From: a virus
IMG/VR virus record: IMGVR_UViG_3300005613_000071
Span: 1 to 60,342 of that record
Length of the DNA stretch: 60,342 nt
Reading direction: 5' to 3' (one strand)
Position numbers and translations under genes: made by a program. Shown in pieces: positions 32,701 to 40,659 of the stretch. Every line of letters begins with the position of its first letter. The stretch's first letter is position 1. A model generated the notes under the pieces. The model saw only the letters and a list, made by a program, of their open reading frames with translations. It was not told the origin of the DNA and ran no database searches.

Positions 32701-34281
32701 GGAAGCAGAGAACGATGGGGCTTCGATATTCGTTCCAGAATTTCCTGGCGCTGTTATATCTATATGAGTGTCAGCATCTGAAAAGTGCCCCACGCCTAGA
32801 TTGTACGTGTATCCTTGCTGATCGGTAGCGTTGCCTACAAGCAGGTAGTTGGAAGAATCATAACCGCCAACAAAACTTCCCTTGGCCACAGAAGCTTTAG
32901 GTTTGAGGACGATAGAGGTTCTGAACAGGGTGCCTCCAGGCACTGTGTCTCCAGCAGATGTAAATGACGCAACATCAAGAAAATCCCACTCCCAAAACAT
33001 ATTGTCACTGCTATTCGTTCTTGGTGTCGCTGACTCAAAAATAAGATCCGTATCATCGTCAGCGATAAGAACGCTACCTCCAGAAACCTCGTCGGCATAC
33101 TTTGCGGTAAGGTTTACAACCGTCTCAGAGTTAGGCCTGCCCTCCTCATAGTTAGAGTACATGAGCCTGTCTCCTGCAATAGACTGACCCTCAGCTTTCA
33201 AGGGTACGTTGTCGTATAGCTTGTTCACCTGATTGTCAGAAACCGCTTGATATACCCCGTCGTTGTAGAATCTATACAGCCCACTAGAAGCCTCATATAC
33301 AGTCACAGAAGATGCAAACACCTCTCTTGTAAGATTTGCATTAGCGTCAAACTCATCAATAACAAACATAGTAGAGCCATTGTCTCTAGTGCCAAGCAAT
33401 CTAATCTTAGATACATCTCTTATGTACAAGTCTGGCGTGATAGATGATGAGGACTCAGACCTCCACTTAGTGTCAATAATGCACTCGTTGTCTGTGAAAT
33501 ACAACTGACCGCTTTCGTCACCCTCAAGGCCTGAGGCAGCTATGTGATCTGGGAAGGCTAGCTTTGAGTACGGGCCTATGGCCGACAGCTCACCGTCCTT
33601 ATATATGTACTGAACCGCGAATTGAAAGGTGGCTCTTTCAAAATTATTTATCGGGACAGAAGTGTTTGTTTCAAAAGAAAACGTTGGAGGGTTTATTGGT
33701 GCGGCCTTTATAGCGTTTAGAGCGAAGTCAAGCTGAGCATCAGAATAATCATCATACTCACCAGCTAAGGCTCTATCAACATTTATCTTTCTTGGGGGGT
33801 TGTTGTTATCGGTAAAGTACAGTATACTCTGAATGACCCCGTCTTGCTGAAATGCCTTGTTGATTACGTCAGCAGAGACAAATCCATCCTGATCGAAGTT
33901 TAGCCAGTCATTCCTAAACACTGTAAGATAGACTGGGCTTGAAGCAGCATCAACTGGATCATAATTGTTGGCGTCAACACGAACAATCATGTCGTGCGTA
34001 TGAACCCCTTCAGCCGAGGTTGCCACAAAAAGATATATATACCCCAGCTGCGGGTCCTCGACCTTGCCTATGACAGTAACGTCTGCATCAACTGCGGATG
34101 TTTCGCCGTTAAGGATATCGAACAACACCCCCTTGAATCCTCTAACGGTCTTCAAGATAGATTCCGTTCCTGCTCCTCGATGACTGATGGTCACGTTTGT
34201 GGCAGCGACCATCTCCCCGTCTTTTACTAGACGTTGGTCTTTATCCGTGACAAGCTTTAAGGGTCTGTTCTTATCAATCAT
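29797..34281 (-). CDS. Tail nozzle / tubular tail protein B-like (1494 aa)
   Basis: A long beta-rich protein with a start typical of nozzle proteins (RPLKLVTDKDQRLVKDGEMV-ATN-TI). It lies directly after two adaptor-type genes, as gp12-like nozzles do. At 1494 residues it is larger than T7 gp12 (about 800), so extra domains are inserted, as in crAss-like and other Bacteroidota podoviruses. Ser- and Thr-rich beta repeats run through residues 400-1000. It would close the short tail and form the DNA exit. The start ATG overlaps the upstream gene's stop by 4 bp. Confidence 0.7.
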   Translation of the reverse strand: MIDKNRPLKLVTDKDQRLVKDGEMVAATNVTISHRGAGTESILKTVRGFKGVLFDILNGETSAVDADVTVIGKVEDPQLGYIYLFVATSAEGVHTHDMIVRVDANNYDPVDAASSPVYLTVFRNDWLNFDQDGFVSADVINKAFQQDGVIQSILYFTDNNNPPRKINVDRALAGEYDDYSDAQLDFALNAIKAAPINPPTFSFETNTSVPINNFERATFQFAVQYIYKDGELSAIGPYSKLAFPDHIAASGLEGDESGQLYFTDNECIIDTKWRSESSSSITPDLYIRDVSKIRLLGTRDNGSTMFVIDEFDANANLTREVFASSVTVYEASSGLYRFYNDGVYQAVSDNQVNKLYDNVPLKAEGQSIAGDRLMYSNYEEGRPNSETVVNLTAKYADEVSGGSVLIADDDTDLIFESATPRTNSSDNMFWEWDFLDVASFTSAGDTVPGGTLFRTSIVLKPKASVAKGSFVGGYDSSNYLLVGNATDQQGYTYNLGVGHFSDADTHIDITAPGNSGTNIEAPSFSASLSSPEDVTLSAFTDLFFEQVDEFFNGYEIEYTITLGGSEFDAEIFYAPPGASGTTGSKLPVGGKMKVKWGFKVTHPDATTVKVYPYVKEISQPTFGSLVISGSLGGVAGPTTGDFAFDSVNWGLSSGFTDQYLSSNITGGINVIGPSSKSMRTFAAKTTFKAGCSHDLGIVYYDKYNRSGFVNKLGSFYAKHPGERSDNRGVCSVEIDWNSNYDAPSWAERYQIVYGGMSTYESFIQYSVGRAFVPRTSAFSVNSSKKQIYVKLDTLNNYKNDKSAVAVDYSFTEGDKLRVVKYSVNGDTDPASDLTWPLANDSSTMIEFNVVGVVTLGDSNNPIAPSATPSIQHKGDFIILEAPQVAAGIESQTSGVELKYPGWDWFSVAYDADNTVRYPDGTAPAQDPLWGHTSIVEILTPRRSERRLWHEIGEAGRVGVYKGDYDTSHGPNIIVSDGDCYLRTSSVSTPEYSGGAFQVNDNPNLYVYKNMEIESQYVSDFFQSKRWSRGRSHTTFERAATINRYNSITYSEAYSDDTSILALSSFNTSAANFFDLPSENGRCSFIGKLGDNLLSIQENKCSLIAINKDVIQTGTQSGLVSLSSRVLNNLTQYSGFYGTENPESVLVRDSICYFADLSQSAIVKIGQKMEVISETDIKSSMDGDFASLRSKSGAKKVYTGYDPEDSVLYVTMRTPTETIRTIGYNEALGVWQSNYTFYPKTYASLKNTFFMCQYDTSDVLNYFVHYQSSLVESNKFPGSQDVAKSSFAIICNDSPSTVKAYKSISIEGDSAWDTSLQSSSGQTITSVRMPSSNFSEKEDAFYINIPRDESSLSTSEYIPLGTTESAFGARIKMLSSLKGKHIPIGYQLYKGSPTLGFVKITRTFSGSVLDSKLVSIDRSSNELVFDERPDLAGIDTNGGDTIFLAAEKILTGDQIRGHYIRVECSKTPAGAGLHEVYSVNATYEESKANHGGTQQ

Positions 34282-35096
34282 CCTTTAGGCGCTTGCTTGT
34301 AGTTCTTTCTTATAGTCCTCAAGACCTCTTCCTTGGTGAATGACTTCATACGTGAGTTAGCCTTTCTTCTTTCGTTATAGTATTCAGCCCGCGCTCTAGC
34401 CTTTTCATTGGCTGGAACAGCAGCCTTTCTTTCAATCATCTTGTAGTACAGGTAAGAAAGCAAAGCCTCTTCTGCATATACATGAACCTGAGGGTTTGAT
34501 GAGCGAGCCTCATCAGATACGTACTCAATGACGACCTCACTAATGCTAGAGTTGCTCTTAAGCTCTATCCTGTTCTGGTCTAGATTTACTCTAAACTCAC
34601 CTTTATATCTGCCTCCTCCGTGGCCGTAAAGCTGTCCTTGGGTATTCCCATACACGTAGTTTCTAAAGACATAAGAGGCGAAACCCTCGTCGGTAGACCC
34701 ACCTAGATTTCCATCTGTAGAACTCTTGTCGTCCTCTCTATCTAGGAGTCCGTCACCGTCTGAGTCGTAAGTAGTGTTTGATTCAGTAGAATACTTCTGA
34801 GAGTAGTTGATGTTTTTATTTTCACCAAGTACATACACCAACCCATCCCCGCCTACGACGCCAACCTTACTCCAGTCTACATAGTCGTCTGGCAATTCGA
34901 CCGTATTGTTAGATGAGTTCACAGACAGTTTCAAGGATCTTATCACCTTGAGCATATCAAACCCAAGCTCTCTTAACCCTCTAAGCGCGAAGTTCTTAAT
35001 AGCTGCGTCGCTTACGTGAGCAGCGAAGTCGTTGCCATCCATGCTGAGCATGAAGTCATTGATGACCTGCTGTAGTGGTACGTAATTCCTAGCCAT
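34278..35096 (-). CDS. Head-tail adaptor / ring protein (272 aa)
   Basis: The protein starts with helices (QQVINDFMLSMDGND, then an RGLRELGFDML segment), then a beta region, a DSDGDGLLDREDD calcium-binding-like loop near residue 112, and a C-terminal helical hairpin. The arrangement resembles gp11-like adaptors that sit between portal and nozzle. The calcium-loop insert is unusual for this family. It is translationally coupled to its neighbours by overlaps of 1 and 4 bp. Confidence 0.6.
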   Translation of the reverse strand: MARNYVPLQQVINDFMLSMDGNDFAAHVSDAAIKNFALRGLRELGFDMLKVIRSLKLSVNSSNNTVELPDDYVDWSKVGVVGGDGLVYVLGENKNINYSQKYSTESNTTYDSDGDGLLDREDDKSSTDGNLGGSTDEGFASYVFRNYVYGNTQGQLYGHGGGRYKGEFRVNLDQNRIELKSNSSISEVVIEYVSDEARSSNPQVHVYAEEALLSYLYYKMIERKAAVPANEKARARAEYYNERRKANSRMKSFTKEEVLRTIRKNYKQAPKG

Positions 35097-35851
35097 TAGA
35101 ATGATTGTTCGGTTTTTCTTTCTGTTTGCTCTTTCTCAGAGAATACCTGTACGTTTTGATCCCTCAGGTTCAACCCAATCAAGCTTGCAATCTCAATAAC
35201 CAGATCCATTGTGTAGTGCTCTGGCAGTTCAAAGTCCCTACTATTTGTTGAGTCGTACAAATCAACAGCCGATCCAGCAGTCACCCCGTATGTGGGTGGG
35301 TCTTCGGATCGAGCAGGTGTAGCTGTGTCGGTATAGCTCTGAGGAATCTTGTAGTAGCGAACCTTGATCTTTTGAATAGACTCGGGGAACACCTCGATGT
35401 CACCAGAGACTAGAGCCACAGGGAAAGACTCGCTAGGAGCGTTGAGGGTGCTGCCGAGGATGCGCTCAATCTTCTCTTCGTCATATACAATCTCAACTGG
35501 AGTCCTTGTGGTCTGACCCAAAAGCAAACTCCCTGCAGTTGAGATGCTTATCAATCTTGAGAAGTCACTTGGCCTAGCGTATACACCGCTAGCTTTAGTC
35601 ACGTCAGAAGACTTAGCAAAGGTGGCAAGATCCTCGTGGATCTGCTTAAACTTAGACTTGTCTCTACCCTGCCCAAAGCCAGCTCTCTCCAAGCGACTCC
35701 CATCTTTAAGGGTGTCGAATAATCTATTGAAGATTCTCAGTTGAGCGACCTGAGCAAAGCGGTTGAATTCGTCTACAGTAACGAAGCCCTGTTGGTCTTT
35801 ATTGACCAAGTCTTTAAGGGTGTTGTAGACTACGTTTACACTTGCTGGCAT
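35096..35851 (-). CDS. Head-tail connector protein (251 aa)
   Basis: The start at ATG 35851 is chosen because a TATATTTG box ends 4 bp upstream; the longer frame would begin inside that box. The N terminus (TLKDLVNKDQQGFVTVDEF) and the segment IQKIKVRYYKIP are typical of connector proteins of Bacteroidota podoviruses, known to me mainly by position. It lies between the capsid genes and the second adaptor. Confidence 0.6.
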   Translation of the reverse strand: MPASVNVVYNTLKDLVNKDQQGFVTVDEFNRFAQVAQLRIFNRLFDTLKDGSRLERAGFGQGRDKSKFKQIHEDLATFAKSSDVTKASGVYARPSDFSRLISISTAGSLLLGQTTRTPVEIVYDEEKIERILGSTLNAPSESFPVALVSGDIEVFPESIQKIKVRYYKIPQSYTDTATPARSEDPPTYGVTAGSAVDLYDSTNSRDFELPEHYTMDLVIEIASLIGLNLRDQNVQVFSEKEQTERKTEQSF

Positions 35852-35855
35852 ACCG

Positions 35856-35863
35856 CAAATATA
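35856..35863 (-). promoter_or_regulatory. -7 promoter box of the connector-nozzle operon
   Basis: TATATTTG on the minus strand, 4 bp before ATG 35851. It follows a terminator, so the connector, adaptor and nozzle genes form their own unit. Confidence 0.65.
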
Positions 35864-35893
35864 CAAAAACAAAAAGCCCTCTTAAAAGAGAGC
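35864..35893 (-). terminator. Intrinsic terminator after the capsid gene block
   Basis: On the minus strand GCTCTC and GAGGGC pair around TTTTAA and are followed by TTTTTG. It lies between the stop of 35919-36725 and the next promoter box. Confidence 0.7.
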
Positions 35894-35918
35894 CTTTTGA
35901 TCAATAGGTATGTGTCGT

Positions 35919-36725
35919 TTAGCTTAGCTGCTTGTCAATCTCTTCTGCAACTATATCTCCTTTTTCCGTAAGCAAGTGACGAACCATAACGTCTACACCG
36001 TCCATGCCCATAGGAACTGAAAGTATGAGGCTGTCCGTGTCGAACCAGCGAACGGAATCGGCAGTGATCTTGAGAATTTGGTAAGACACAGCTTTGTTCA
36101 CCTTAGCTCGCATGCGAACTGTGGGGTCGTCGAATGACTTGATGAACCCTTCTGGGTTGTTCTTAGCTCTCACCAAGAGGTCGTGCTTGATCTCTGCAAA
36201 GTCTCTGTCCGTATCAAGACCATAGGCCGTAGCTACAGTGAGTAGCTCATCGACTGGCTTTGTGCGGATTAGAAGAACAGCATCGGCAACAAGGAGTTCT
36301 TGATCGATACTGACCTCTGCCTTCTTCACAAAGTCGACACGTCGGAACAGATTACCTCCGTTAGCTTCATTGCGAGGGTGGAGGTCGAGAAAGCGCTTAA
36401 GGTTCGGCTTTGTCTTTTCAACCCACAGCTTGCCCTTGTTGAACATGATGGGGGTCTTGATTGGGTTGTCGGACTGCTCGTCAATGAAGATAGATGGTTC
36501 TGACGCGCAGTATCTAGTTTGACGTACGATATCTTGCGACTCATCATAATAGCTGTACGAAGCGTTACGAATCATGTGGAGAGCCCCATTAGGCTTAACC
36601 ATCTCGTACTCTACGTGTTGCGCCGATGGGCGCTTAGGATCTGGAGTGCCCTGAACCTTCTTGATCGTATTGCTCCCTGTTGTTTTTGTGGCGGCGGGGC
36701 GGCCGCGCTTAGCTTGTTGTGTCAT
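35919..36725 (-). CDS. Hypothetical structural protein after the major capsid gene (268 aa)
   Basis: The frame opens at 36794, but the ATG at 36725 lies after the capsid terminator and begins a normal basic N terminus (MTQQAKRGRPAATK), so it is preferred. The N-terminal 40 residues are K/R/T-rich and probably disordered; the rest is mixed helix and strand. It has no recognised domain. Its place between the major capsid protein and the connector genes suggests a head protein such as a decoration or head-completion protein. Confidence 0.6.
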   Translation of the reverse strand: MTQQAKRGRPAATKTTGSNTIKKVQGTPDPKRPSAQHVEYEMVKPNGALHMIRNASYSYYDESQDIVRQTRYCASEPSIFIDEQSDNPIKTPIMFNKGKLWVEKTKPNLKRFLDLHPRNEANGGNLFRRVDFVKKAEVSIDQELLVADAVLLIRTKPVDELLTVATAYGLDTDRDFAEIKHDLLVRAKNNPEGFIKSFDDPTVRMRAKVNKAVSYQILKITADSVRWFDTDSLILSVPMGMDGVDVMVRHLLTEKGDIVAEEIDKQLS

Positions 36726-36740
36726 TGAATTAGAATTAAA

Positions 36741-36788
36741 AAGTAAAAAGTAATTGAGAAGGGCGGCGATTCCGCCCCTCTCAATTAC
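36741..36788 (-). terminator. Intrinsic terminator after the major capsid gene
   Basis: On the minus strand a 10-bp stem (GTAATTGAGA with TCTCAATTAC) is extended by GGGCGG/CCGCCC around a short loop, then TTTTT. It ends 16 bp before the next start, so capsid mRNA would be cut off here with some read-through to the downstream gene. Confidence 0.8.
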
Positions 36789-36797
36789 CATCATGTA

Positions 36798-38195
36798 TTA
36801 TCCTCTCTTGAGCAACACGTGCTGGTTAGCAGCGCGAGTCACCAAGTTGGATTCAGAGCGGTAGTGGAACTTAGCCACATCCTCACCGTTAGTAGCGTAT
36901 CCGAGGACACCACCACCTTCTACCCAGTGCTCGATATCACGGCTGTAACCGTTAGCAGCTTTGTAGTTCATCTCAAGCGCAGGGGCCTTAACACCCGTAC
37001 GAGCGTCAGCAACGTTGCTCATAGGAATCAAAGCACCAGACACTGCACCAGCAGCAATGGCACCATAAGAAGCACCAACCGTTGGGTCGTTGAGCATCTT
37101 CCAGTCATGCTTGTGGAAGGTGTATCCGCCACGCTGGAAAGACTTAAAGCCCAAAGACACCGCCATGTCAGAAGAGTTGTTGAAGGCTCCAAACTGAGCA
37201 GCGAGACCAGCCGTCAAGTTGGCAGCAGCAGAAGCTCCCTTAGCAAGAGAGTCATCCATGTTAAGCGAAGACTGTCTATCGAGGTACATAGCGTACTCGT
37301 TAGGAGCCCCTTGCTTATCGAGCAACAAGATGATAGCGTCAATATCATCGATAGAGTCAAGCTTAGCATTGTCTGTAGTGGCCACGATACCTCTGTCTTC
37401 GATAGCTGCGAAGTAACCTTCAGAACCAGCGATGGTTCCTCCGATACCAGATACAGCACCCAACTGAGAGTACATGAGCATAGCTTCGCGCTGGTTCATG
37501 AAACGCTTACGAGCATCCATCTCACCCTTGACGTACCATCTGTACTGACCGTTCACCTTCAACCAACCGATGTTAGTTGCTTGAGAACCGTTGACGTGGA
37601 ACGTCTCCTTAGTGATGATGAATGGGTTGGTGCGCTTCGTGATAGCCGTCTCGTAGAACAAGCCAGGCTGATCCGTACCCTGAGCGTATACGTTACCGAT
37701 GACGTTACCCTGCATAGCAGCAGTCACAGCAGCGAAGGTGCCTCCGTCGAGAGCCACCATAGTACCAGTAGCTGCGGTATTTGATACAGTAACAACGATG
37801 TATCTATCGCCGTTAGCTCCCAAGATCACGTCGTTCACGCGAACAGCTTGGTCAGCGATAGTGATAGCCGTATCTTCATCGACCTTAGAGATGGTGAAGG
37901 CGATAGGCGTATTTGCCGTTGTACCAACAGCGTGCGTAAACTGAATCGTTCTGTGCAAGCGACCTTCTTCGTACCACTGTACTTCGTCAGAGGTGCCAGC
38001 GCTCTTCTTTGCGCCGACGAGATCCAAGAAGCCAGTGATACCTTGATCACCGAAAGTTTCGACGTAGAGTTCTCTTACGTCAGGTTTTGTTGGGTCCAAG
38101 AGGGTTCCCAAAGTAGTGTAGGTAGCTGGCGTGAGGTCGAAGTTCTTAGGTCCGACGTCAGCTGGAGTGCTACCAGTTTGTTGACCGAGTGCCAT
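36798..38195 (-). CDS. Major capsid protein
   Basis: The 465-residue protein follows a scaffold-like acidic gene and precedes head-tail genes. The start MALGQQTGSTPAD, the E-loop-like YEEGRLHRTIQF near residue 75, and the segment RWYVKGEMDARKRFMNQREAML near 217 are typical of HK97-fold capsid proteins of marine podoviruses as far as I can recall. No N-terminal prohead protease delta domain is evident. A very strong terminator directly after it fits high expression. Two long open frames on the opposite strand are codon shadows. Confidence 0.8.
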   Translation of the reverse strand: MALGQQTGSTPADVGPKNFDLTPATYTTLGTLLDPTKPDVRELYVETFGDQGITGFLDLVGAKKSAGTSDEVQWYEEGRLHRTIQFTHAVGTTANTPIAFTISKVDEDTAITIADQAVRVNDVILGANGDRYIVVTVSNTAATGTMVALDGGTFAAVTAAMQGNVIGNVYAQGTDQPGLFYETAITKRTNPFIITKETFHVNGSQATNIGWLKVNGQYRWYVKGEMDARKRFMNQREAMLMYSQLGAVSGIGGTIAGSEGYFAAIEDRGIVATTDNAKLDSIDDIDAIILLLDKQGAPNEYAMYLDRQSSLNMDDSLAKGASAAANLTAGLAAQFGAFNNSSDMAVSLGFKSFQRGGYTFHKHDWKMLNDPTVGASYGAIAAGAVSGALIPMSNVADARTGVKAPALEMNYKAANGYSRDIEHWVEGGGVLGYATNGEDVAKFHYRSESNLVTRAANQHVLLKRG

Positions 38196-38240
38196 TTGTT
38201 AGTTATTGTAGGTTGTAAAAATCAAAAAAAAGTTTTGAGA

Positions 38241-39299
38241 TTACCTCCCGAGCGCGGCTCTAAGCTGTGCTGCGAGAGAGCTCTCTCCAGGTTGAGAACT
38301 TCCTTGATTCGGGCTCTTGGCACTAATGTTAGCTGCTTGGTTCACGATTCCTCGTTGGCCATCTGACATCCCCTGCTTGTACACTGACTGGACAATCGTT
38401 TCGATATTGTCAATTACAGCGCGGTGGATATTCAGCTTATCGTAGTCCCAACTCCCATCCCCGTTCACGTAGGGATCAAAGTACTCGTCAAGGCGAGTGT
38501 TCTTCTCTGCAAGCTGACCCTTGTATTCATTCGTCAATCCGAAGGTGAAGGACTTGCCATCACCGAGTTCGAACTCCACACCCTCAAGGGCGTCGAGATC
38601 TTTTCGCATGTTTGAAATCCACTGGTCATCAATAGGAGAAGTGCTTTCGACTTCAGCCTCTGTCTTCACGGGAGCTTTATATGATTCTCTAATGTTAGAG
38701 ATGCTGTCTCGCGCAGACTTAGCGTCCATCTTAAGTTGCAACTGAGAGAGTTTAACCTCATCTTCTGTGTGCAGATTCGGGTCGAGCTTATACTTGCTGC
38801 CTAGAAGAATATCCAACTCCTCTTGAGAAAGGTCTTTGTAATCAGAGATCATCTGAAGTTTTACAGCTGTAAGATCATCCATTTCGGAGGCATCTAGTTG
38901 CTGATATCGGAACCAATCTTGAGGATCTCGGCCTGTCTCGCTGACAAACCGAGCGATAGCTTCTACGCGCTCGTCAAGCACGCTCTCTTGTTGCTGAGGA
39001 GTAAGATCATCCAAAGAAGCAATCTCTCTACCGAGCCTTTCGCTCAAGTATGAAAGAACACTGCCTTCGATATCCACCTCCTCGGTATCTGGGTTTTGTG
39101 TGGTTTCTGTTTCCGTAGTGTCAACTTGTTCTTCAGAAGCTCCCGTTGAAACTTCCTGATCTACCTCACGAGCAGCGTCGATATCGATATACTCTGGCGG
39201 GACAAAATCATCTTGACCCACTCCTTGCTTCAGGTTATCGACCTGATCGTCAGACAGAAACTCCACTGAGGAGTTTTCATTAACATCTTGATTTTCCAT
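38241..39299 (-). CDS. Scaffold-like protein (352 aa)
   Basis: A strongly acidic, helix-rich protein with an E/D/T/Q-rich, probably disordered N terminus (residues 1-85) and a coiled-coil-like centre. It lies immediately upstream of the capsid gene, which is the usual position of a scaffolding protein. The C terminus (SSLAAQLRAALGR) is a basic amphipathic helix of the kind that contacts capsid subunits. The assignment is by composition and position. Confidence 0.65.
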   Translation of the reverse strand: MENQDVNENSSVEFLSDDQVDNLKQGVGQDDFVPPEYIDIDAAREVDQEVSTGASEEQVDTTETETTQNPDTEEVDIEGSVLSYLSERLGREIASLDDLTPQQQESVLDERVEAIARFVSETGRDPQDWFRYQQLDASEMDDLTAVKLQMISDYKDLSQEELDILLGSKYKLDPNLHTEDEVKLSQLQLKMDAKSARDSISNIRESYKAPVKTEAEVESTSPIDDQWISNMRKDLDALEGVEFELGDGKSFTFGLTNEYKGQLAEKNTRLDEYFDPYVNGDGSWDYDKLNIHRAVIDNIETIVQSVYKQGMSDGQRGIVNQAANISAKSPNQGSSQPGESSLAAQLRAALGR

Positions 39300-39314
39300 G
39301 AATTAAATTTTACG

Positions 39315-39322
39315 CAAATATA
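39315..39322 (-). promoter_or_regulatory. -7 promoter box of the scaffold-capsid operon
   Basis: TATATTTG on the minus strand with a 15-bp leader to the start at 39299. No box was found directly before the capsid gene, so this is probably its promoter. Confidence 0.6.
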
Positions 39323-39330
39323 TAACTTAT

Positions 39331-39410
39331 TTACTTTCTGTATTTTGCAACTTTCCTCTTAATCCTCTCGGGCTGAGAGACGAACTGCTTACCCCCTCTG
39401 CTTTAGCCAT
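39331..39410 (-). pseudogene. Frameshifted small basic protein gene (about 26 aa)
   Basis: The ATG at 39410 overlaps the previous stop in an ATGGCTAA arrangement and would read MAKAEG. One base missing in a G-run after codon 6 puts the rest out of frame. In the other frame the text GGKQFVSQPERIKRKVAKYR follows up to a stop at 39331-39333. That text looks like a conserved short basic phage protein, so the run of five Gs is either a sequencing or biological indel or a frameshift site. Unshifted, the frame would end at 39327 after 27 codons. Confidence 0.45.
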
Positions 39411-39588
39411 GCGTCGCAGTTTTAAACTTAGCCTCTTTGACAGCACCAGGATGTGGCTTGTAGTCACCCTTCATCAGGAAGTACCTGCCACGATCTTCCA
39501 TCCAGTGATATCCACTAGGGGGTGGAACACTGACAGTTTTCGTGCTCACCTTGAGCTTCCCGCCTTTGTTGTACTTGACTGCGTTCAT
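39403..39588 (-). CDS. Small basic hypothetical protein (61 aa)
   Basis: It is lysine- and proline-rich with a YNKGGKLK start and a central PPPSGYHWMEDRGRYFLMKG stretch, a pattern I associate with small proteins encoded near the scaffold in marine phages. The start is 1 bp after the previous stop. Function is unknown; it may bind nucleic acid or be a minor head component. Confidence 0.6.
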   Translation of the reverse strand: MNAVKYNKGGKLKVSTKTVSVPPPSGYHWMEDRGRYFLMKGDYKPHPGAVKEAKFKTATHG

Positions 39589-39589
39589 G

Positions 39590-39877
39590 TTACCACTTTA
39601 CTTTATCCGCCCAGTACGCCGCACTCATCTTGCCCTTAGCAATGTTCTTGGCATGCCGAGCTTTGAAGCTTGCACGCTTCTTCTGTCTCGCTGGGGTTGG
39701 GTTCGACTCTGTTACGGTATCTGCTCCTTTTTCTCCAAAGCGAATAAGCTTCACCCTATCCCCTTCTTTGGCCAGTACCATGTGCGACTTCTTCGGATGC
39801 TTTGGCGTGGACTTGGCTTTGTTTACGCCGCTAAGCCCATGCCTCTTCAGCATGTTTTTTATTCTGCTATCGCTCAT
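39590..39877 (-). CDS. Small basic hypothetical protein (95 aa)
   Basis: The ATG at 39877 follows a TATATTTG box by 4 bp; the longer frame reads through that box and is rejected. The C terminus has RASFKARHAKNIAKGKMSAA, a highly basic helical pattern seen in small phage proteins of unknown role. It is the first gene of a short operon with the 61-aa gene and the frameshifted one, located just before the scaffold promoter. Confidence 0.65.
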   Translation of the reverse strand: MSDSRIKNMLKRHGLSGVNKAKSTPKHPKKSHMVLAKEGDRVKLIRFGEKGADTVTESNPTPARQKKRASFKARHAKNIAKGKMSAAYWADKVKW

Positions 39878-39881
39878 GATG

Positions 39882-39889
39882 CAAATATA
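39882..39889 (-). promoter_or_regulatory. -7 promoter box, small basic-protein operon
   Basis: TATATTTG on the minus strand, then CATC and ATG 39877. It is another near-leaderless arrangement and follows directly after a terminator. Confidence 0.65.
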
Positions 39890-39890
39890 A

Positions 39891-39920
39891 TAAAACAAAG
39901 AAAGGGGCTCACGGCCCCTT
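39891..39920 (-). terminator. Intrinsic terminator downstream of the 44-aa gene
   Basis: On the minus strand AAGGGGC and GCCCCTT pair around CGTGA and are followed by TCTTTGTTTT. It separates the fibre-side genes from the head genes. Confidence 0.75.
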
Positions 39921-39940
39921 ATCTTTAGTCTAATCTTCTA

Positions 39941-40075
39941 TTACTTCTCTTTGACCTCTTGAAGATCTTGAAGAGCTGTCACGCCTTCGTTGACTTCCGA
40001 CCATGGGCGGCTAGACAAGTAGACGAGCAAAGCGTCACGCAGGGACGCGGGGATGACGTAGTTTTTTTCTTCCAT
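39941..40075 (-). CDS. Small hypothetical protein (44 aa)
   Basis: A 44-codon frame starting MEEKNYVIPASLRDALLVYL and ending in an acidic helix. The pattern 'M-E-Y-I-L---L-YL--RP--EV' resembles short phage proteins found next to structural genes in many marine phages, with no known function. It begins 19 bp after the preceding stop and ends just before a terminator. Confidence 0.6.
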   Translation of the reverse strand: MEEKNYVIPASLRDALLVYLSSRPWSEVNEGVTALQDLQEVKEK

Positions 40076-40094
40076 TGTATTTAAATTGTTTTTA

Positions 40095-40379
40095 TTAGGC
40101 AAGCGGTGGAGTCACCGTAGCTGTCGGGAACTCAGCAGACATAGCGGAGTTTACGATAGCATCGATGTTGGTCTCCCCAGATTCGTTCGTGTAAGAGAGG
40201 TGGGCTCTATGCTGGTAGACGCCACCGTCTTCCTTTACGGAAAGCGAGATGTTGACGTAGTCGTTAGCACCGATGTGAATATTTTCTACGGTCATAGCTG
40301 GGTTCAAGAGTGTAAATCCATCCATTTGAAACGTGTGCTCACCAGAGATGTTCCAGGTTTGAGATGTGTATAAAGGCAT
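40095..40379 (-). CDS. Hypothetical protein (94 aa), probable virion component
   Basis: A beta-rich 94-residue protein with no recognised domain. The start at 40379 lies 16 bp after a TATATTTG box. It sits in the tail-fibre gene cluster and shares its composition (S, T, N, V-rich). Confidence 0.55.
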   Translation of the reverse strand: MPLYTSQTWNISGEHTFQMDGFTLLNPAMTVENIHIGANDYVNISLSVKEDGGVYQHRAHLSYTNESGETNIDAIVNSAMSAEFPTATVTPPLA

Positions 40380-40395
40380 ATCAGAATGTTTGTTG

Positions 40396-40403
40396 CAAAT
40401 ATA
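40396..40403 (-). promoter_or_regulatory. -7 promoter box before 40095-40379
   Basis: TATATTTG on the minus strand in the 25-bp gap between two genes, leaving a 16-bp leader. Confidence 0.55.
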
Positions 40404-40404
40404 A

Positions 40405-40659
40405 TCAATCAGGCTTTACCCCGTACTCTCCATCTTGAAGGTTATAAGTTGTCTCACCTGAGCTGGTCAAGTAAGTGAATGATCTAGTCTCGCCTGTTGG
40501 GATTTCAAGGGTCTCATAAGTTGCGACATAGGTCCCATCATCCTGAAGACAGTCTTCGAGTGTTTCCTCATTAAAGACCCAAGACATGTTGGGGCACCTA
40601 GAGTCTGTCCAGACTTCCTTAAGCTCAGATTCGGATGTAATTGTTACGCTTCTAATCAT
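40405..40659 (-). CDS. Hypothetical protein (84 aa) downstream of the fibre genes
   Basis: A small beta-rich protein with a cysteine pair (C22, C37) that could be a distal fibre component or fibre chaperone. It overlaps the RCC1-like gene by 4 bp, so it is co-translated with it. No family is recognised. Confidence 0.55.
   Translation of the reverse strand: MIRSVTITSESELKEVWTDSRCPNMSWVFNEETLEDCLQDDGTYVATYETLEIPTGETRSFTYLTSSGETTYNLQDGEYGVKPD

Noticed and set aside
36819-37784. A 321-residue open frame on the plus strand opposite the major capsid gene
   Set aside because: It is antisense to a strongly supported capsid gene, Arg/Ser/Val/Thr-rich as expected of a codon shadow, and has no recognisable domain or start signal.
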